A stretch of DNA of 64,000 bases from Streptomyces sp. NRRL S-350 (GCF_000719705.1 NZ_JOHO01000026.1:35115-99114); one strand, 5' to 3'; counted from the stretch's first letter, positions 34,883-43,473 are shown. Program-made: numbers and translations. The notes: generated by a model not told the origin, from the letters alone.

Positions 34883-36721
34883 GTGGGCAGTGAGGCGATC
34901 ATGGCGGACCGCGGCTTCGACCGCGGCGAGGGCTCGCGGCACCACGACCCGCTGCCCGACCTGAGACTGCAGTCCGTGGTCGAGCTGGCCCAGGACATGG
35001 CCGGCGCGCTCACCCCCCTGGAAGCCGTCCGGGCCGCCGCCGCCCGCGCCACCGAAGCACTGGGCGCCACCATGGCCGCCGTCTCCGTCTGGGACCGCGA
35101 GTCCGGCCGGCTGCGGGTCCTCGTCAACCACGGCGACCTCGCCCCCGGCGAGGAGGAACTGCCCGAGGACGAGTCGTACCCCGTCGCCGACTTCCCCGAG
35201 ATCGTCACGTACCTCGACGAGCGCTGGAGCACCGGACGGCTGCCGCGCGCCTGGCTGCAGAGCGCCGAGGACAGCGAGCCGCACACCGGCCACACCCACC
35301 CCACCGCCGGCGCGTACTGCCAGGAGCGCGCCGCCGGGCTGCGCCGGCGCGGGCGGGCCTGCTGCGTGGTCGCGCCGATCGTGCTGCACGGGCAGGCCTG
35401 GGGCGAGCTGTACCTCGCCCGGTCGGTCGGGATGCCCGAGTTCACCGACGCCGACGCCGACTACGCCACCCTGCTCGCCGCCCAGGTCTCCGCCGGGCTC
35501 GCCCAGACCGAGCGCCTCGCCGACCTGCGCAAGCTCGCCTTCTCCGACCCGCTCACCGGCCTCGCCAACCGGCGCGCCGTCGACGCCAGGCTGGAGAGCG
35601 CGCTGCAGGCCCACAACCGGGACAACACCGTCGTCTCGCTCGTCGTCTGCGACGTCAACGGGTTGAAGCGGGTCAACGACCAGCTCGGCCACGAGATGGG
35701 CGACCGGCTGCTGGAACGGTTCGCCCACCAGCTCTCGCTGGCCGCCGCCAAACTCCCCGGCAGCCTCGCCGCCCGGCTCGGCGGCGACGAGTTCTGCCTG
35801 CTGGTGGAAGGACAGAAGGCCGACGAGGTGGTCGCCGTCGCCGAGGAGCTGTGCGCCCGGGCGCTCGCGCTGTCCGAAGGCGAGGGCGTGGCCTGCGGCG
35901 TCGCCTCCACCGGGGACTCGATCGGACCCGTCACCACCCCCGACCGGCTCTTCCGGCTCGCCGACGCCGCCCAGTACCGGGCCAAGGCGGCCCGCGCCGC
36001 CCACCCCGTCGTCGCCGGACGCAGCCACGGCCCCGGCTTCTCGCCCGACCCCACCGTGCTGCTCGCCGACGCCGCCGACCCGCACCACCGGGCGGACGGC
36101 CGGCGCGGGCCCAACGGGCGGGCCGGTGCCGGCGACCGCCGCCGGTTCCGCGGCGCCGCCCACAGCGCCGACCCGGGCCAGCTGCTCACGGCCGTCCTGA
36201 CCGCCCTCGACCAGGCCTCCGCCACCCGGGCCGTCCACCCGGCCGACACCCTCGGCAAACTGGTCGTCGTCGCCGAGGCCTCCGCCCGGCTGCTGGACGC
36301 CGTCGGCTGGTGGATCTCGTACGTCCCGCCCGGCACCCACCTCATGCGCACCGCCCAGCACGCCGTCTACCGGATGACCAGCGGCCCCAGCAGCAGCCGC
36401 GCCGAGACCCAGCGCGCCCAGATCGAGGCCCCCGACGCGGTCTTCGACCTGCGGCACTACCCGATGACCCGCCGTGCCGTCCGCGGCGGCGCCTTCGCCC
36501 TGCGGGCCGGTGCCGCCGGCAACGACCCGGCGGAGGAGGCCATGCTCGTCGTCTCCGGCTACCGCGGCATGGTCGCCGCCGGCGGCCAGAACCCGGCCGG
36601 CGGCTGGCTCGTCGAACTGTTCGCCGACGACGCCACCCTGCCCCTCGGCCAGGCGGCCTTCGCCATGCGCGCCCTGGTCGCCGTCGCCCTGGCGGGCGCG
36701 GCCTCGCCGCCGGCGGTGTGA
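34883..36721 (+). CDS. GAF-GGDEF-GAF protein, probable diguanylate cyclase
   Basis: 612 residues. A GAF-like sensor at about residues 20-205, GGDEF domain about 210-365 with DPLTGLANRRAVDARLE and an intact active-site LGGDEF, then a linker rich in Arg/Gly and a second GAF-like C-terminal domain. No RxxD inhibitory site lies five residues before GGDEF. Intact signature argues for cyclic di-GMP synthesis, which in Streptomyces acts through BldD. GTG at 34883 follows GGAGCGAGG. It lies next to cya, so both nucleotide-messenger enzymes are co-oriented but with 220 bp between them. Confidence 0.9.
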   Translation: MGSEAIMADRGFDRGEGSRHHDPLPDLRLQSVVELAQDMAGALTPLEAVRAAAARATEALGATMAAVSVWDRESGRLRVLVNHGDLAPGEEELPEDESYPVADFPEIVTYLDERWSTGRLPRAWLQSAEDSEPHTGHTHPTAGAYCQERAAGLRRRGRACCVVAPIVLHGQAWGELYLARSVGMPEFTDADADYATLLAAQVSAGLAQTERLADLRKLAFSDPLTGLANRRAVDARLESALQAHNRDNTVVSLVVCDVNGLKRVNDQLGHEMGDRLLERFAHQLSLAAAKLPGSLAARLGGDEFCLLVEGQKADEVVAVAEELCARALALSEGEGVACGVASTGDSIGPVTTPDRLFRLADAAQYRAKAARAAHPVVAGRSHGPGFSPDPTVLLADAADPHHRADGRRGPNGRAGAGDRRRFRGAAHSADPGQLLTAVLTALDQASATRAVHPADTLGKLVVVAEASARLLDAVGWWISYVPPGTHLMRTAQHAVYRMTSGPSSSRAETQRAQIEAPDAVFDLRHYPMTRRAVRGGAFALRAGAAGNDPAEEAMLVVSGYRGMVAAGGQNPAGGWLVELFADDATLPLGQAAFAMRALVAVALAGAASPPAV

Positions 36722-36921
36722 CGGGGCCTCCTGGGCTGCGCGGGCCTGCGCGTGTCTCCGCGCGCCTGCGTGCCTCCTCGGCCTCCGCGCGCGGCCCGGC
36801 TGTGTGCCGGTTCGGTGACCGGCGTGTCGCGGGTGGGTCGCGGTCGGCGCCCGGGGGTGCCGCGGCCGGGCGGGGTGGTGGGAGGGTGGGTGGCCGGTCG
36901 AGCGGGAGCGGGGGTCCGGTC

Positions 36922-37293
36922 ATGGGCAGACGGTTGGTGGGTGCGGCGGTCGTCGGGGTGCTGGTGCTCGGCGGCGGCGGGGTGGCGGCGGCCGCTCCGG
37001 TGTCGGCGGCTGCCGCGTCGGCGGCTGCTGTGCCGTCGGCGCCGGTGGGGGCGGGGCGGACGGTGCCGGAGCGGACGCCGCAGGTGGGGGGCGTCCGGAC
37101 GCACCGCATCACCCAGGTCGCCGGACTGAGGTCGAAGTCGAAGTCGAAGCTGAGGAAGAAGGCCAAGCGCGGCCTCGCCCGCCGGGTGTTCGGCGGCGTA
37201 TTCCTGTGGTTCGCCGTGGCCCTGCTGGTCGTGCTGCTGGCCGCCGTCCTGGCCGTGCTGTGGGTCAGGCGCCGGAACCGCCGTCAGGGGTAG
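36922..37293 (+). CDS. Small secreted/membrane-anchored protein
   Basis: 123 residues. Signal peptide (VGAAVVGVLVLGGGGVAAAA, cleavage after APVSA-type site), a basic extracytoplasmic stretch with KSKSKLRKKAKR, and a C-terminal hydrophobic segment LWFAVALLVVLLAAVLAVLWV followed by RRRNRR. The basic linker before the final segment is odd for an outside region, so one of the two hydrophobic parts may be reoriented. Not a sortase substrate (no LPXTG or LAXTG). Family unknown. Its 3' end overlaps the convergent TetR gene by 29 bp. Confidence 0.72.
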   Translation: MGRRLVGAAVVGVLVLGGGGVAAAAPVSAAAASAAAVPSAPVGAGRTVPERTPQVGGVRTHRITQVAGLRSKSKSKLRKKAKRGLARRVFGGVFLWFAVALLVVLLAAVLAVLWVRRRNRRQG

Positions 37294-37885
37294 GCGGGTT
37301 GAGGGCGCGCAGCGCCGCGTCGACCAGCCGGTCGGCGTGGTCGTGGCCGAGCGGGCCGAGCCGGTGGAGCCAGCGGTAGTGCAGCGGGCCGTAGAGGAGT
37401 TCTACGGCCAGGTCGAGGTCGGCGTCGGGGGCGAGCTGGCCGGCCCGGCGGGCGCTGCGCAGGCGGTCGCGGGTGATCTCCAGCAGGGGGTCCAGCAGGC
37501 GGGTGCGGTATTCGGCCTGCAGGGCCGGGTCGTTGAGGATCTCGGCGCTGAGGGCGCGGTAGGTGCGGTCGGAGGCCGGGTCGGCGAGTTCGTCGGAGCT
37601 GGCGCGCAGGACGGTCCGCAGGTCGGCGGCGAGGTCGCCGGTGTCGGGGAGGGCGAGGCCGCCGTCGTGCCGGCCGGCGGCGAGGAAGGCGTCGAAGACG
37701 ACCGCTCCCTTCGAGGGCCACCACCGGTAGATGGTCTGCTTGCCGACGCCGGCCCGGGCGGCGATCGCCTCGATGGTGAGTTTGCCGTAGCCGATCTCGG
37801 TGACGAGTTCGGCGGCGGCGGTGAGGACGGCGGCGTGTGAGCGTTCGTTGCGGCGGGCCGGGTCCGGGGCGGTTCTGGGGGTCAT
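37265..37885 (-). CDS. TetR-family regulator
   Basis: 206 residues. N-terminal HTH (NERSHAAVLTAAAELVTEIGYGKLTIEAIAARAGVGKQTIYRWWPSKGAVVFDAF) of the TetR/AcrR type; the C-terminal ligand domain matches the TetR_C group that often controls exporters and modifying enzymes. Divergent from a macrolide-type glycosyltransferase 103 bp away. A perfect palindrome at 37929-37948 lies between the two and is the likely operator. Confidence 0.9.
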   Translation of the reverse strand: MTPRTAPDPARRNERSHAAVLTAAAELVTEIGYGKLTIEAIAARAGVGKQTIYRWWPSKGAVVFDAFLAAGRHDGGLALPDTGDLAADLRTVLRASSDELADPASDRTYRALSAEILNDPALQAEYRTRLLDPLLEITRDRLRSARRAGQLAPDADLDLAVELLYGPLHYRWLHRLGPLGHDHADRLVDAALRALNPPTPDGGSGA

Positions 37886-37928
37886 GGGGAAAATTCTATG
37901 CGCGATGGCGAGACGCAACGTATCGTCT

Positions 37929-37948
37929 TCTCGCGAGGCGTCGCGAGA
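37929..37948. promoter_or_regulatory. Operator palindrome between the TetR and MGT genes
   Basis: TCTCGCGAGGCGTCGCGAGA, 8-bp perfect arms with a 4-bp spacer. A smaller GAGACG/CGTCTC repeat follows. Located centrally between the divergent starts (37885 and 37988). Confidence 0.65.
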
Positions 37949-37987
37949 CGGGACGTCTCGTCTCATTCACTGTTCCCGGAGGTGCCC

Positions 37988-39178
37988 GTGATCCGCCCCG
38001 CACACATCCTGATGGTCTCCGTACCGGCCCACGGGCACGTCAACCCCAGCCTCGCCGTGATCACCGAGCTGGTCGCCCGGGGCCACCGGGTCAGCTACGT
38101 CAACGACGCCTCCTTCCGGGAGGCCGTCGAGTCCACCGGCGCCGCCTTCGTCCCGTACCCGACGAAGCTGCCGCTCGCCGACGACCCGAACGGCTGGGTG
38201 GAGGACCCGGTGGCGATCCAGGAGCTCTTCCTGGACGACGCGCTCGCGATGTGGCCCGTCCTGCTGGAGGCCTTCGCCGACGACCGCCCCGACCTGGTGC
38301 TCTACGACATCGCGGGCTACGCGGGCCGGGCGTTCGGCGAGCGGCTGGGCGTGCCGGTCGTGCAGCTGTCGCCGGCCTTCGTCGGCTGGGAGGGCATCGA
38401 ACGGGACCTGCCGGAGGTCTTCGAGGCGATCCGCGCGGCGCCCGGCGGCGCCGAGCACTACCGGCGGTTCGCCGACTGGCTGGCCGCGGCCGGTGCGGTG
38501 CAGCGCGACGTGGATGCCTTCAAGGGCCGCCCCGAGCGGGCGATCGCGCTCATCCCGCGCGCCCTGCAGCCCAACGCCGACCGGGTCGACGGGCGGCGCG
38601 TCAGCTTCGTCGGGCCCTGCTTCGGCGACCGGGCCCGCCAGGGGCGATGGCAGCGGCCGGAGGGCGCCGAGAAGGTGCTGCTGGTCTCGTTGGGATCGGC
38701 CTTCACCCACCGGCCCGCGTTCTACCGGGCCTGCATCCGGGCCTTCGGCGAGCTGCCGGGCTGGCACACCGTGCTGCAGATCGGCGCGCACACCGACCTC
38801 GCCGAGCTCGGCGAGGTGCCGGACACCGTCGAGGTCCACCGGTGGGTGCCGCAGCTGTCGGTGCTCGCCCAGGCGGACGCCTTCGTCACCCACGCGGGCA
38901 TGGGCGGCTCCAGCGAGGGGCTGTTCCACGCGGTGCCGATGATCGCGGTGCCGCAGGCCGTGGACCAGTTCGCCAACGCGGACGCGCTGGTGGGCCTCGG
39001 TGTCGCCCGCCGTCTGGACACCGACGGGGCCACTCCCGAGGAGCTGCGTTCGGTGCTGCTGGAGCTGGTCGGCGATCCGGCGGTGGCGGAGCGGCTGCGG
39101 GAGCTGTCCGCCGCCGGACGGGCCGAGGGCGGCACCGTCCGGGCGGCCGACCTGGTCGAGGCGGAGCTCCGGAGGTAG
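37988..39178 (+). CDS. Macrolide-family glycosyltransferase
   Basis: 396-residue GT1 enzyme of the MGT/OleD type. N-terminal acceptor domain starts with VPAHGHVNPSLAVITELVARGHRVSYV; C-terminal UDP-sugar motif HAGMGGSSEGLFHAVPMIAVPQAVDQFANA. These enzymes inactivate macrolides or other aglycones by O-glucosylation from UDP-glucose. GTG at 37988 has GGAGG upstream. Paired with its TetR regulator; likely self-protection or drug modification, acceptor unknown. Confidence 0.92.
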   Translation: MIRPAHILMVSVPAHGHVNPSLAVITELVARGHRVSYVNDASFREAVESTGAAFVPYPTKLPLADDPNGWVEDPVAIQELFLDDALAMWPVLLEAFADDRPDLVLYDIAGYAGRAFGERLGVPVVQLSPAFVGWEGIERDLPEVFEAIRAAPGGAEHYRRFADWLAAAGAVQRDVDAFKGRPERAIALIPRALQPNADRVDGRRVSFVGPCFGDRARQGRWQRPEGAEKVLLVSLGSAFTHRPAFYRACIRAFGELPGWHTVLQIGAHTDLAELGEVPDTVEVHRWVPQLSVLAQADAFVTHAGMGGSSEGLFHAVPMIAVPQAVDQFANADALVGLGVARRLDTDGATPEELRSVLLELVGDPAVAERLRELSAAGRAEGGTVRAADLVEAELRR

Positions 39179-39276
39179 GGGGCAGCCGGGGGCGCGGCAG
39201 GGGGTGGCGGGGGTGTGGCGTGCGGCACGGATCCGGACGACGGAGAATCCGGATGACGAACACCTGTTGTCATATC

Positions 39277-39294
39277 TTCATTCACCTGATGTGA
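39277..39294 (+). promoter_or_regulatory. Candidate hut regulatory site upstream of hutH
   Basis: TTCATTCAC (39277-39285) recurs in inverse orientation upstream of hutU (43491-43499). It overlaps TCAC-N5-GTGA (39282-39294), which fits the loose BldD half-site pattern TnAC-N5-GTnA. It lies within 30 bp of the hutH start codon. Confidence 0.4.
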
Positions 39295-39302
39295 TGGTGT
39301 AT

Positions 39303-40886
39303 ATGGATATGCACAGTGCTGTGGCCCCCGACGCTCCGCTGGTCCTGGTCGGCAAGGCCGACGTCAGCGCCGAGGACGTCCTCGCCGTCGCCCGGGGCAA
39401 CGCCCGGGTCGAGATCGGTCCCGACGCGCTGGCCGAGATGGCGACCGCCCGGGCGCGGATCGACGCCCTCGCGGCCGAGCCGCGCCCCGTCTACGGCGTG
39501 TCGACCGGCTTCGGCGCGCTCGCCGTGCGCCACATCAGCCCCGAGCTGCGCGCCCAGCTGCAGCGGTCGCTGGTGCGCTCGCACGCCGCCGGCATGGGCC
39601 CGGCGGTCGAGCGCGAGGTGGTCCGCGCCCTGGTGTTCCTGCGGATGAAGACCCTGGCCTCCGGCCGTACCGGGGTGCGCCCCCTGGTCGCGCAGACCAT
39701 GGCCGCCCTGCTCAACGCGGGCATCACCCCGGTCGTCCGCGAGTTCGGCTCCCTCGGCTGCTCCGGCGACCTCGCCCCGCTGTCGCACTGCGCGCTGGTG
39801 CTGATGGGCGAGGGCACCGCCACCGGCCCCGACGGCGTGGAGAAGCCCGCCGGTGAACTGCTCGCCGCCGCCGGGATCGAGCCGGTCGAGCTGCTGGAGA
39901 AGGAGGGCCTGGCCCTCATCAACGGCACCGACGGCATGCTCGGCATGCTGGTGATGGCCGTCGCCGACCTGCAGCGGCTGTTCACCACCGCCGACATCAC
40001 CGCCGCGATGACCCTGGAGGCGCTGCTCGGCACCGACAAGGTGCTCGCCCCCGAACTGCACGCCCCGATCCGCCCGCACCCGGGCCAGGCGCTGAGCGCC
40101 GCCAACATGCTGGCCGTCCTCAAGGACTCCGGCCTCACCGGCCACCACCAGGACGACGCGCCGCGCGTCCAGGACGCCTACTCGATCCGCTGCGCCCCGC
40201 AGGTGGCCGGCGCCGGCCGGGACACCCTGGCCCACGCCCAGCTGGTCGCCTCCCGCGAGCTGGCCGCCTCGGTGGACAACCCGGTGGTGCTCCCGGACGG
40301 CCGGGTCGAGTCCAACGGCAACTTCCACGGCGCCCCGGTCGCGTACGTGCTGGACTTCCTCGCCATCGCCGCCGCCGACCTCGGCTCGATCTCCGAGCGC
40401 CGCACGGACCGCCTGCTGGACAAGGCCCGCTCGCACGGCCTGCCGGCCTTCCTGGCCGACGACCCGGGCGTGGACTCCGGCCTGATGATCGCCCAGTACA
40501 CCCAGGCGGCGCTGGTCAGCGAGAACAAGCGGCTCGCCGTCCCGGCCTCGGTCGACTCGATCCCGTCCTCCGCGATGCAGGAGGACCACGTGTCGATGGG
40601 CTGGTCGGCCGCGCGCAAGCTGCGCCAGGCCGTCGAGAACCTCGGCCGGATCCTGGCCGTCGAACTCACCGCCGCCGCGCGGGCGCTGGAGATCCGTCAG
40701 CAGGCCGACGGCGCCGGCCGGATCGCCCCGGCCACCGCGGCCGCGCTGGCCGCCGCCCGGGAGGCCGGGGTCGGCGGCGCCGGCCGCGACCGGTTCCTCT
40801 CGCCGGACCTGGAGGCGGCCGCGGCGCTGGTCGCCTCCGGGGAGCTGGTGCGGGCCGTCGAGCGGGTCACCGGCCCGCTGGCCTGA
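39303..40886 (+). CDS. hutH: Histidine ammonia-lyase
   Basis: Deaminates histidine to urocanate, the first step of histidine use. 527 residues. The electrophilic MIO cofactor forms from Cys153-Ser154-Gly155 in GSLGCSGDLAPLSH; Cys in place of Ala is the known Streptomyces form. YGVSTGFG with the catalytic Tyr and SNGNFHGAPVAY are present. Three in-frame ATGs lie close together (39294, 39303, 39309); 39303 gives the MDMH N-terminus I recall for S. coelicolor HutH. No ribosome site is evident. It stands 2.6 kb from hutU, with an RpiR gene between. Confidence 0.95.
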   Translation: MDMHSAVAPDAPLVLVGKADVSAEDVLAVARGNARVEIGPDALAEMATARARIDALAAEPRPVYGVSTGFGALAVRHISPELRAQLQRSLVRSHAAGMGPAVEREVVRALVFLRMKTLASGRTGVRPLVAQTMAALLNAGITPVVREFGSLGCSGDLAPLSHCALVLMGEGTATGPDGVEKPAGELLAAAGIEPVELLEKEGLALINGTDGMLGMLVMAVADLQRLFTTADITAAMTLEALLGTDKVLAPELHAPIRPHPGQALSAANMLAVLKDSGLTGHHQDDAPRVQDAYSIRCAPQVAGAGRDTLAHAQLVASRELAASVDNPVVLPDGRVESNGNFHGAPVAYVLDFLAIAAADLGSISERRTDRLLDKARSHGLPAFLADDPGVDSGLMIAQYTQAALVSENKRLAVPASVDSIPSSAMQEDHVSMGWSAARKLRQAVENLGRILAVELTAAARALEIRQQADGAGRIAPATAAALAAAREAGVGGAGRDRFLSPDLEAAAALVASGELVRAVERVTGPLA

Positions 40887-40896
40887 GCCGCGCACC

Positions 40897-41016
40897 GTCC
40901 GGCGCCCGTCCGGCGCCTGCCCGGCGCCTGCCCGGCGCCTGCTCGGTGCTTGCTCGGCGCCCGCCCGGTGCCGCTCGGTGCCCGTCCGGTGTTGTGCTCG
41001 GTGCCCGCGCGGCACC
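40897..41016. repeat. 11-bp minisatellite after hutH
   Basis: About eleven tandem copies of a unit near GCCCGGCGCCT, mostly 11 bp with single copies of 10 and 12 bp, starting 11 bp after the hutH stop. Copies 2-4 are almost identical and later ones are degenerate. It separates convergent genes and may act as a terminator region; it is not CRISPR, having no spacers. Confidence 0.9.
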
Positions 41017-41040
41017 GGCCGGCCGCGGGGCGGCCGGGAC

Positions 41041-41481
41041 TCAGTCCCAGTCGCTCCGCGGCCGGCGGTCCTCCCGGTTGCGGCGCTCGCCGAACGCGGC
41101 GGCGAAGTTGATCCCGACGAGGCCCGCCCAGCAGACCAGCAGGCCGGCGAAGCCGCCGGTCTCCGGGTTGCCGGCGATTGCCGTCAGCGGGATGCCGAAG
41201 GCCATGGAGACCACCGCGAGCCCGTTGCCGGAGCGCTTGCCCCAACCGGAGCGGCGCGGGTGCCGGTCGCGGTGGTGGTGCGGGTGGCGCTCGTAGCCGT
41301 CCGTCCGCTCGTAGCCGTCCATCCGCGCGGAGACGGAGCGCTCGACCCTGGCGTCCAGACGGGCGTCGAGGCGCTTCATGAAGGAGTCGAGGAGTTCGTC
41401 CTCGTACTCCTTGCCGAGCTCCTTGCGAGCCTGCAGGGTGGCGTCGAGGTCGCGCCGCAGTTCGTCCTGGCGAGTGTCCAT
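41041..41481 (-). CDS. Small hypothetical membrane protein with His-rich linker
   Basis: 146 residues. The N-terminal 50 residues form a charged helix (RQDELRRDLDATLQARKELGKEYEDELLDSF, likely coiled coil), then a His/Arg-rich linker RHPHHHRDRHPRR that could bind metal, then two hydrophobic segments (LAVVSMAFGIPLTAI, FAGLLVCWAGLVGINFAAAF). This layout is common in Streptomyces but has no assigned role. ATG at 41481. Confidence 0.8.
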   Translation of the reverse strand: MDTRQDELRRDLDATLQARKELGKEYEDELLDSFMKRLDARLDARVERSVSARMDGYERTDGYERHPHHHRDRHPRRSGWGKRSGNGLAVVSMAFGIPLTAIAGNPETGGFAGLLVCWAGLVGINFAAAFGERRNREDRRPRSDWD

Positions 41482-41655
41482 GGGGGACAGCCTGGTGCCA
41501 CCGCGGTGCCCGGTCCATCCGTTCGCGGGGGAATCCGGGCGGGCTCAGGGAGAAATCAGGGTTACCCCGAGCCGCCGACCGCAGTGACTCCGCAGCACGG
41601 CGGCTCCGCCCGCTCCGTCCGCTCCGCCCGCTCCGCCGCTCCGTCCGCTTCCCGG

Positions 41656-41690
41656 GACGTCTCACGAGGTGTCCCGCCGTACGAGACGTC
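41656..41690. promoter_or_regulatory. Widely spaced inverted repeat upstream of the RpiR gene
   Basis: GACGTCTC (41656-41663) and GAGACGTC (41683-41690) with a 19-bp spacer, ending 66 bp before the RpiR start. Suits a dimeric or tetrameric regulator and possible autoregulation. Confidence 0.5.
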
Positions 41691-41756
41691 TTTGCCAGGC
41701 GCGACGCGCTGCTGCACAGTCGTCGTCCGACCCGCTCGCATCCGGAGGTACCGCTG

Positions 41757-42626
41757 ATGACCGCCATCGACGAGACCGGCAGCGTCGGCCCCTCCGCCCG
41801 ACTGCTCCAACTGTTCGAGGGGCACCGGCTGACGCCCACCCAGCGCCGGATCGCGCACTCGCTGGTGCGGCACGCCACCGAGGCGCCCTTCCTGTCCAGC
41901 GTCGAGGTCGCCGAACTCGCGGGCGTCAGCCAGCCGTCCGTCACCCGCTTCGCGGTCGCGCTCGGCTACGACGGCTACCCGGCGCTGCGCAAGCAGCTGC
42001 GCGAGCTCGGCGGGGGAGAGCCGGCCGCGCCGGAGAGCCCGGACGACGCGGTGCGCAACGAGCACCAGCAGGCCGTGCTCGCCGAGATCGAGCACCTGCG
42101 CCACCTCGCCGAACTCCTCGCCGACCCGGAGCCGATCCTGCGGGCCGCCCGGCTGCTCGCCGCCTCCCGCCCGCTGCCGGTGCTCGGCCTGCGGGCCGCC
42201 TCGGCCCAGGCCCGCGGCTTCGCGTACTTCGCGGCCAAGGTGCATCCCGACATCCGGCTGCTGGACGAGGGCGGCAGCATGCTCGCCGACCGGCTGGAAC
42301 AGGCCGCCGCGGCGGGCGCGACCGCGCTGCTCTGCTTCGCCCTGCCGCGCTACCCGCGGGAACTGATGGACGCTCTGACGGTGGCCCGGGAGTGCGGGCT
42401 GACCGTGCTGACGGTGGCCGACAGCGCCTTCGCGCCGGTCGCCAAACTGTCCGACCTGATGCTGCCGGCCGCCGTCGGCACCGGCCTGGTCTTCGACACC
42501 GCGTGCGCGCCGATGATGCTCGGCCGGGTGCTGCTGCAGACCATGTGCGACGAACTCCCGGGCGCGGAGGCCCGGTTGGAGGCGATCGAGCAGTCCGCCA
42601 CGGCGCGCGGCCTGTTCCTGGAGTAG
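41757..42626 (+). CDS. MurR/RpiR-family transcriptional regulator
   Basis: 289 residues. N-terminal RpiR HTH_6 domain (TPTQRRIAHSLVRHATEAPFLSSVEVAELAGVSQPSVTRFAVALG), then a SIS-type sugar/ligand domain (ASRPLPVLGLRAASAQARGFAYF). ATG with GGAGGT 11 bp upstream. It lies between hutH and hutU, so is the best local candidate for a hut repressor or activator; HutC itself (GntR family) is absent. Ligands for this branch are unknown; for a hut regulator one would expect urocanate. Confidence 0.92.
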   Translation: MTAIDETGSVGPSARLLQLFEGHRLTPTQRRIAHSLVRHATEAPFLSSVEVAELAGVSQPSVTRFAVALGYDGYPALRKQLRELGGGEPAAPESPDDAVRNEHQQAVLAEIEHLRHLAELLADPEPILRAARLLAASRPLPVLGLRAASAQARGFAYFAAKVHPDIRLLDEGGSMLADRLEQAAAAGATALLCFALPRYPRELMDALTVARECGLTVLTVADSAFAPVAKLSDLMLPAAVGTGLVFDTACAPMMLGRVLLQTMCDELPGAEARLEAIEQSATARGLFLE

Positions 42627-42684
42627 GCGCGGCGGGAGTAGCCGCCACAAACCCGGGCATCCCCTACAGCAGGGGGTGCCGCCC

Positions 42685-43020
42685 ATGCGCGTGATCCACG
42701 AGATGAAGTTCGTCGCCCGCCTGTCCTCGGGTGCCGACGAATGGTCCTGCCCCGCCTGCGGACGCCGCGTCACCCTGCGGCGCCTGCCCGAACCCGAACT
42801 GTCCGTCCTCGATCCGGGCGACGAGTCCGCCGTCCACGTCGGCGTCATCGAACCCGACACCGGCGCCGACGCCGGCTCGGCCGCGGCGGCCGCCGAGAAG
42901 TACGGCCTCGGCCCGGTCCAGAACGTCCCCCGCCCGCCGTCCCCGCCTGCCCCCGACGCCGACGACCGCCGCTGGCTCGCCGAGATCGGCATCGACTGGG
43001 ACGGCGGGGCGGCGGCCTGA
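42685..43020 (+). CDS. Hypothetical protein with zinc-ribbon knuckle
   Basis: 111 residues. One CPACGRRV knuckle (half of a zinc site) near residue 25, then an acidic Pro/Ala-rich stretch and a final RRWLAEIGIDWDGG. Close relatives in Streptomyces are uncharacterised. ATG at 42685 with AGGGGGTG upstream; a GTG at 42676 would add three residues. Confidence 0.72.
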   Translation: MRVIHEMKFVARLSSGADEWSCPACGRRVTLRRLPEPELSVLDPGDESAVHVGVIEPDTGADAGSAAAAAEKYGLGPVQNVPRPPSPPAPDADDRRWLAEIGIDWDGGAAA

Positions 43021-43025
43021 GGCGC

Positions 43026-43341
43026 TCAGCGCTTGGGCGTGTGGAGCGGCAGGTCGGCGGTGTCCGGCTCGACGGACAGCGGTGCGGGCAGCGGTGCGGG
43101 CAGCGGGACGGGCTCGCCGTACTTGCCGGGCGGCACGCCCTGGTACTCGCCGTCGCGGGCGTGGGTGTGGAGCGTCCAGACGCCCTCGCGGGGGTCGACC
43201 GCGAGGAGGACCGGCACGCCCGCGATCGCGTACCAGCTGGTCTTGGCCGCGATGTGGCTGACGCGCTCGGAGGTGGAGATGACCTCTACGGCCGACTCCA
43301 CGTGGTGTGGGTCGGCCGGGCCGTACGCCGATGGCCGTCAT
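43026..43341 (-). pseudogene. Uma2-family nuclease remnant
   Basis: The frame 43026-43301 encodes the C-terminal third of a Uma2-type PD-(D/E)XK endonuclease: SAVEVISTSERVSHIAAKTSWYAIAGVPVLLAVDPREG, followed by LHTHARDGEYQ and a Pro/Leu tail. An ATG at 43341 with an intact GGAGGA ribosome site begins MTAIGVRPG, the usual start of this family, but in a different frame, and about 100 residues including the catalytic core are missing. Deletion plus frameshift, so no active nuclease. Confidence 0.75.
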
Positions 43342-43473
43342 CGTGTCCTCCGCTTCCTGGTGCTGGGCCGAGTGGCTGGTGTTCGCCGGGTTCAGGCCGG
43401 CGGGCCAAGTCGGCCGGGGCCGTGGCTGATCGGATTGCGCCGGGGTCTGGTCGAACGGTGCTTGTTTAGATAT

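Noticed and set aside
35851..36900. 480-residue Arg/Pro-rich frame over the GGDEF gene
   Set aside because: Shadow of the GGDEF gene; only the 3' part from 36922, beyond that gene, has a real signal peptide and start.
40897..41016. CRISPR array
   Set aside because: Units are contiguous 11-mers without spacers; no cas genes are near.
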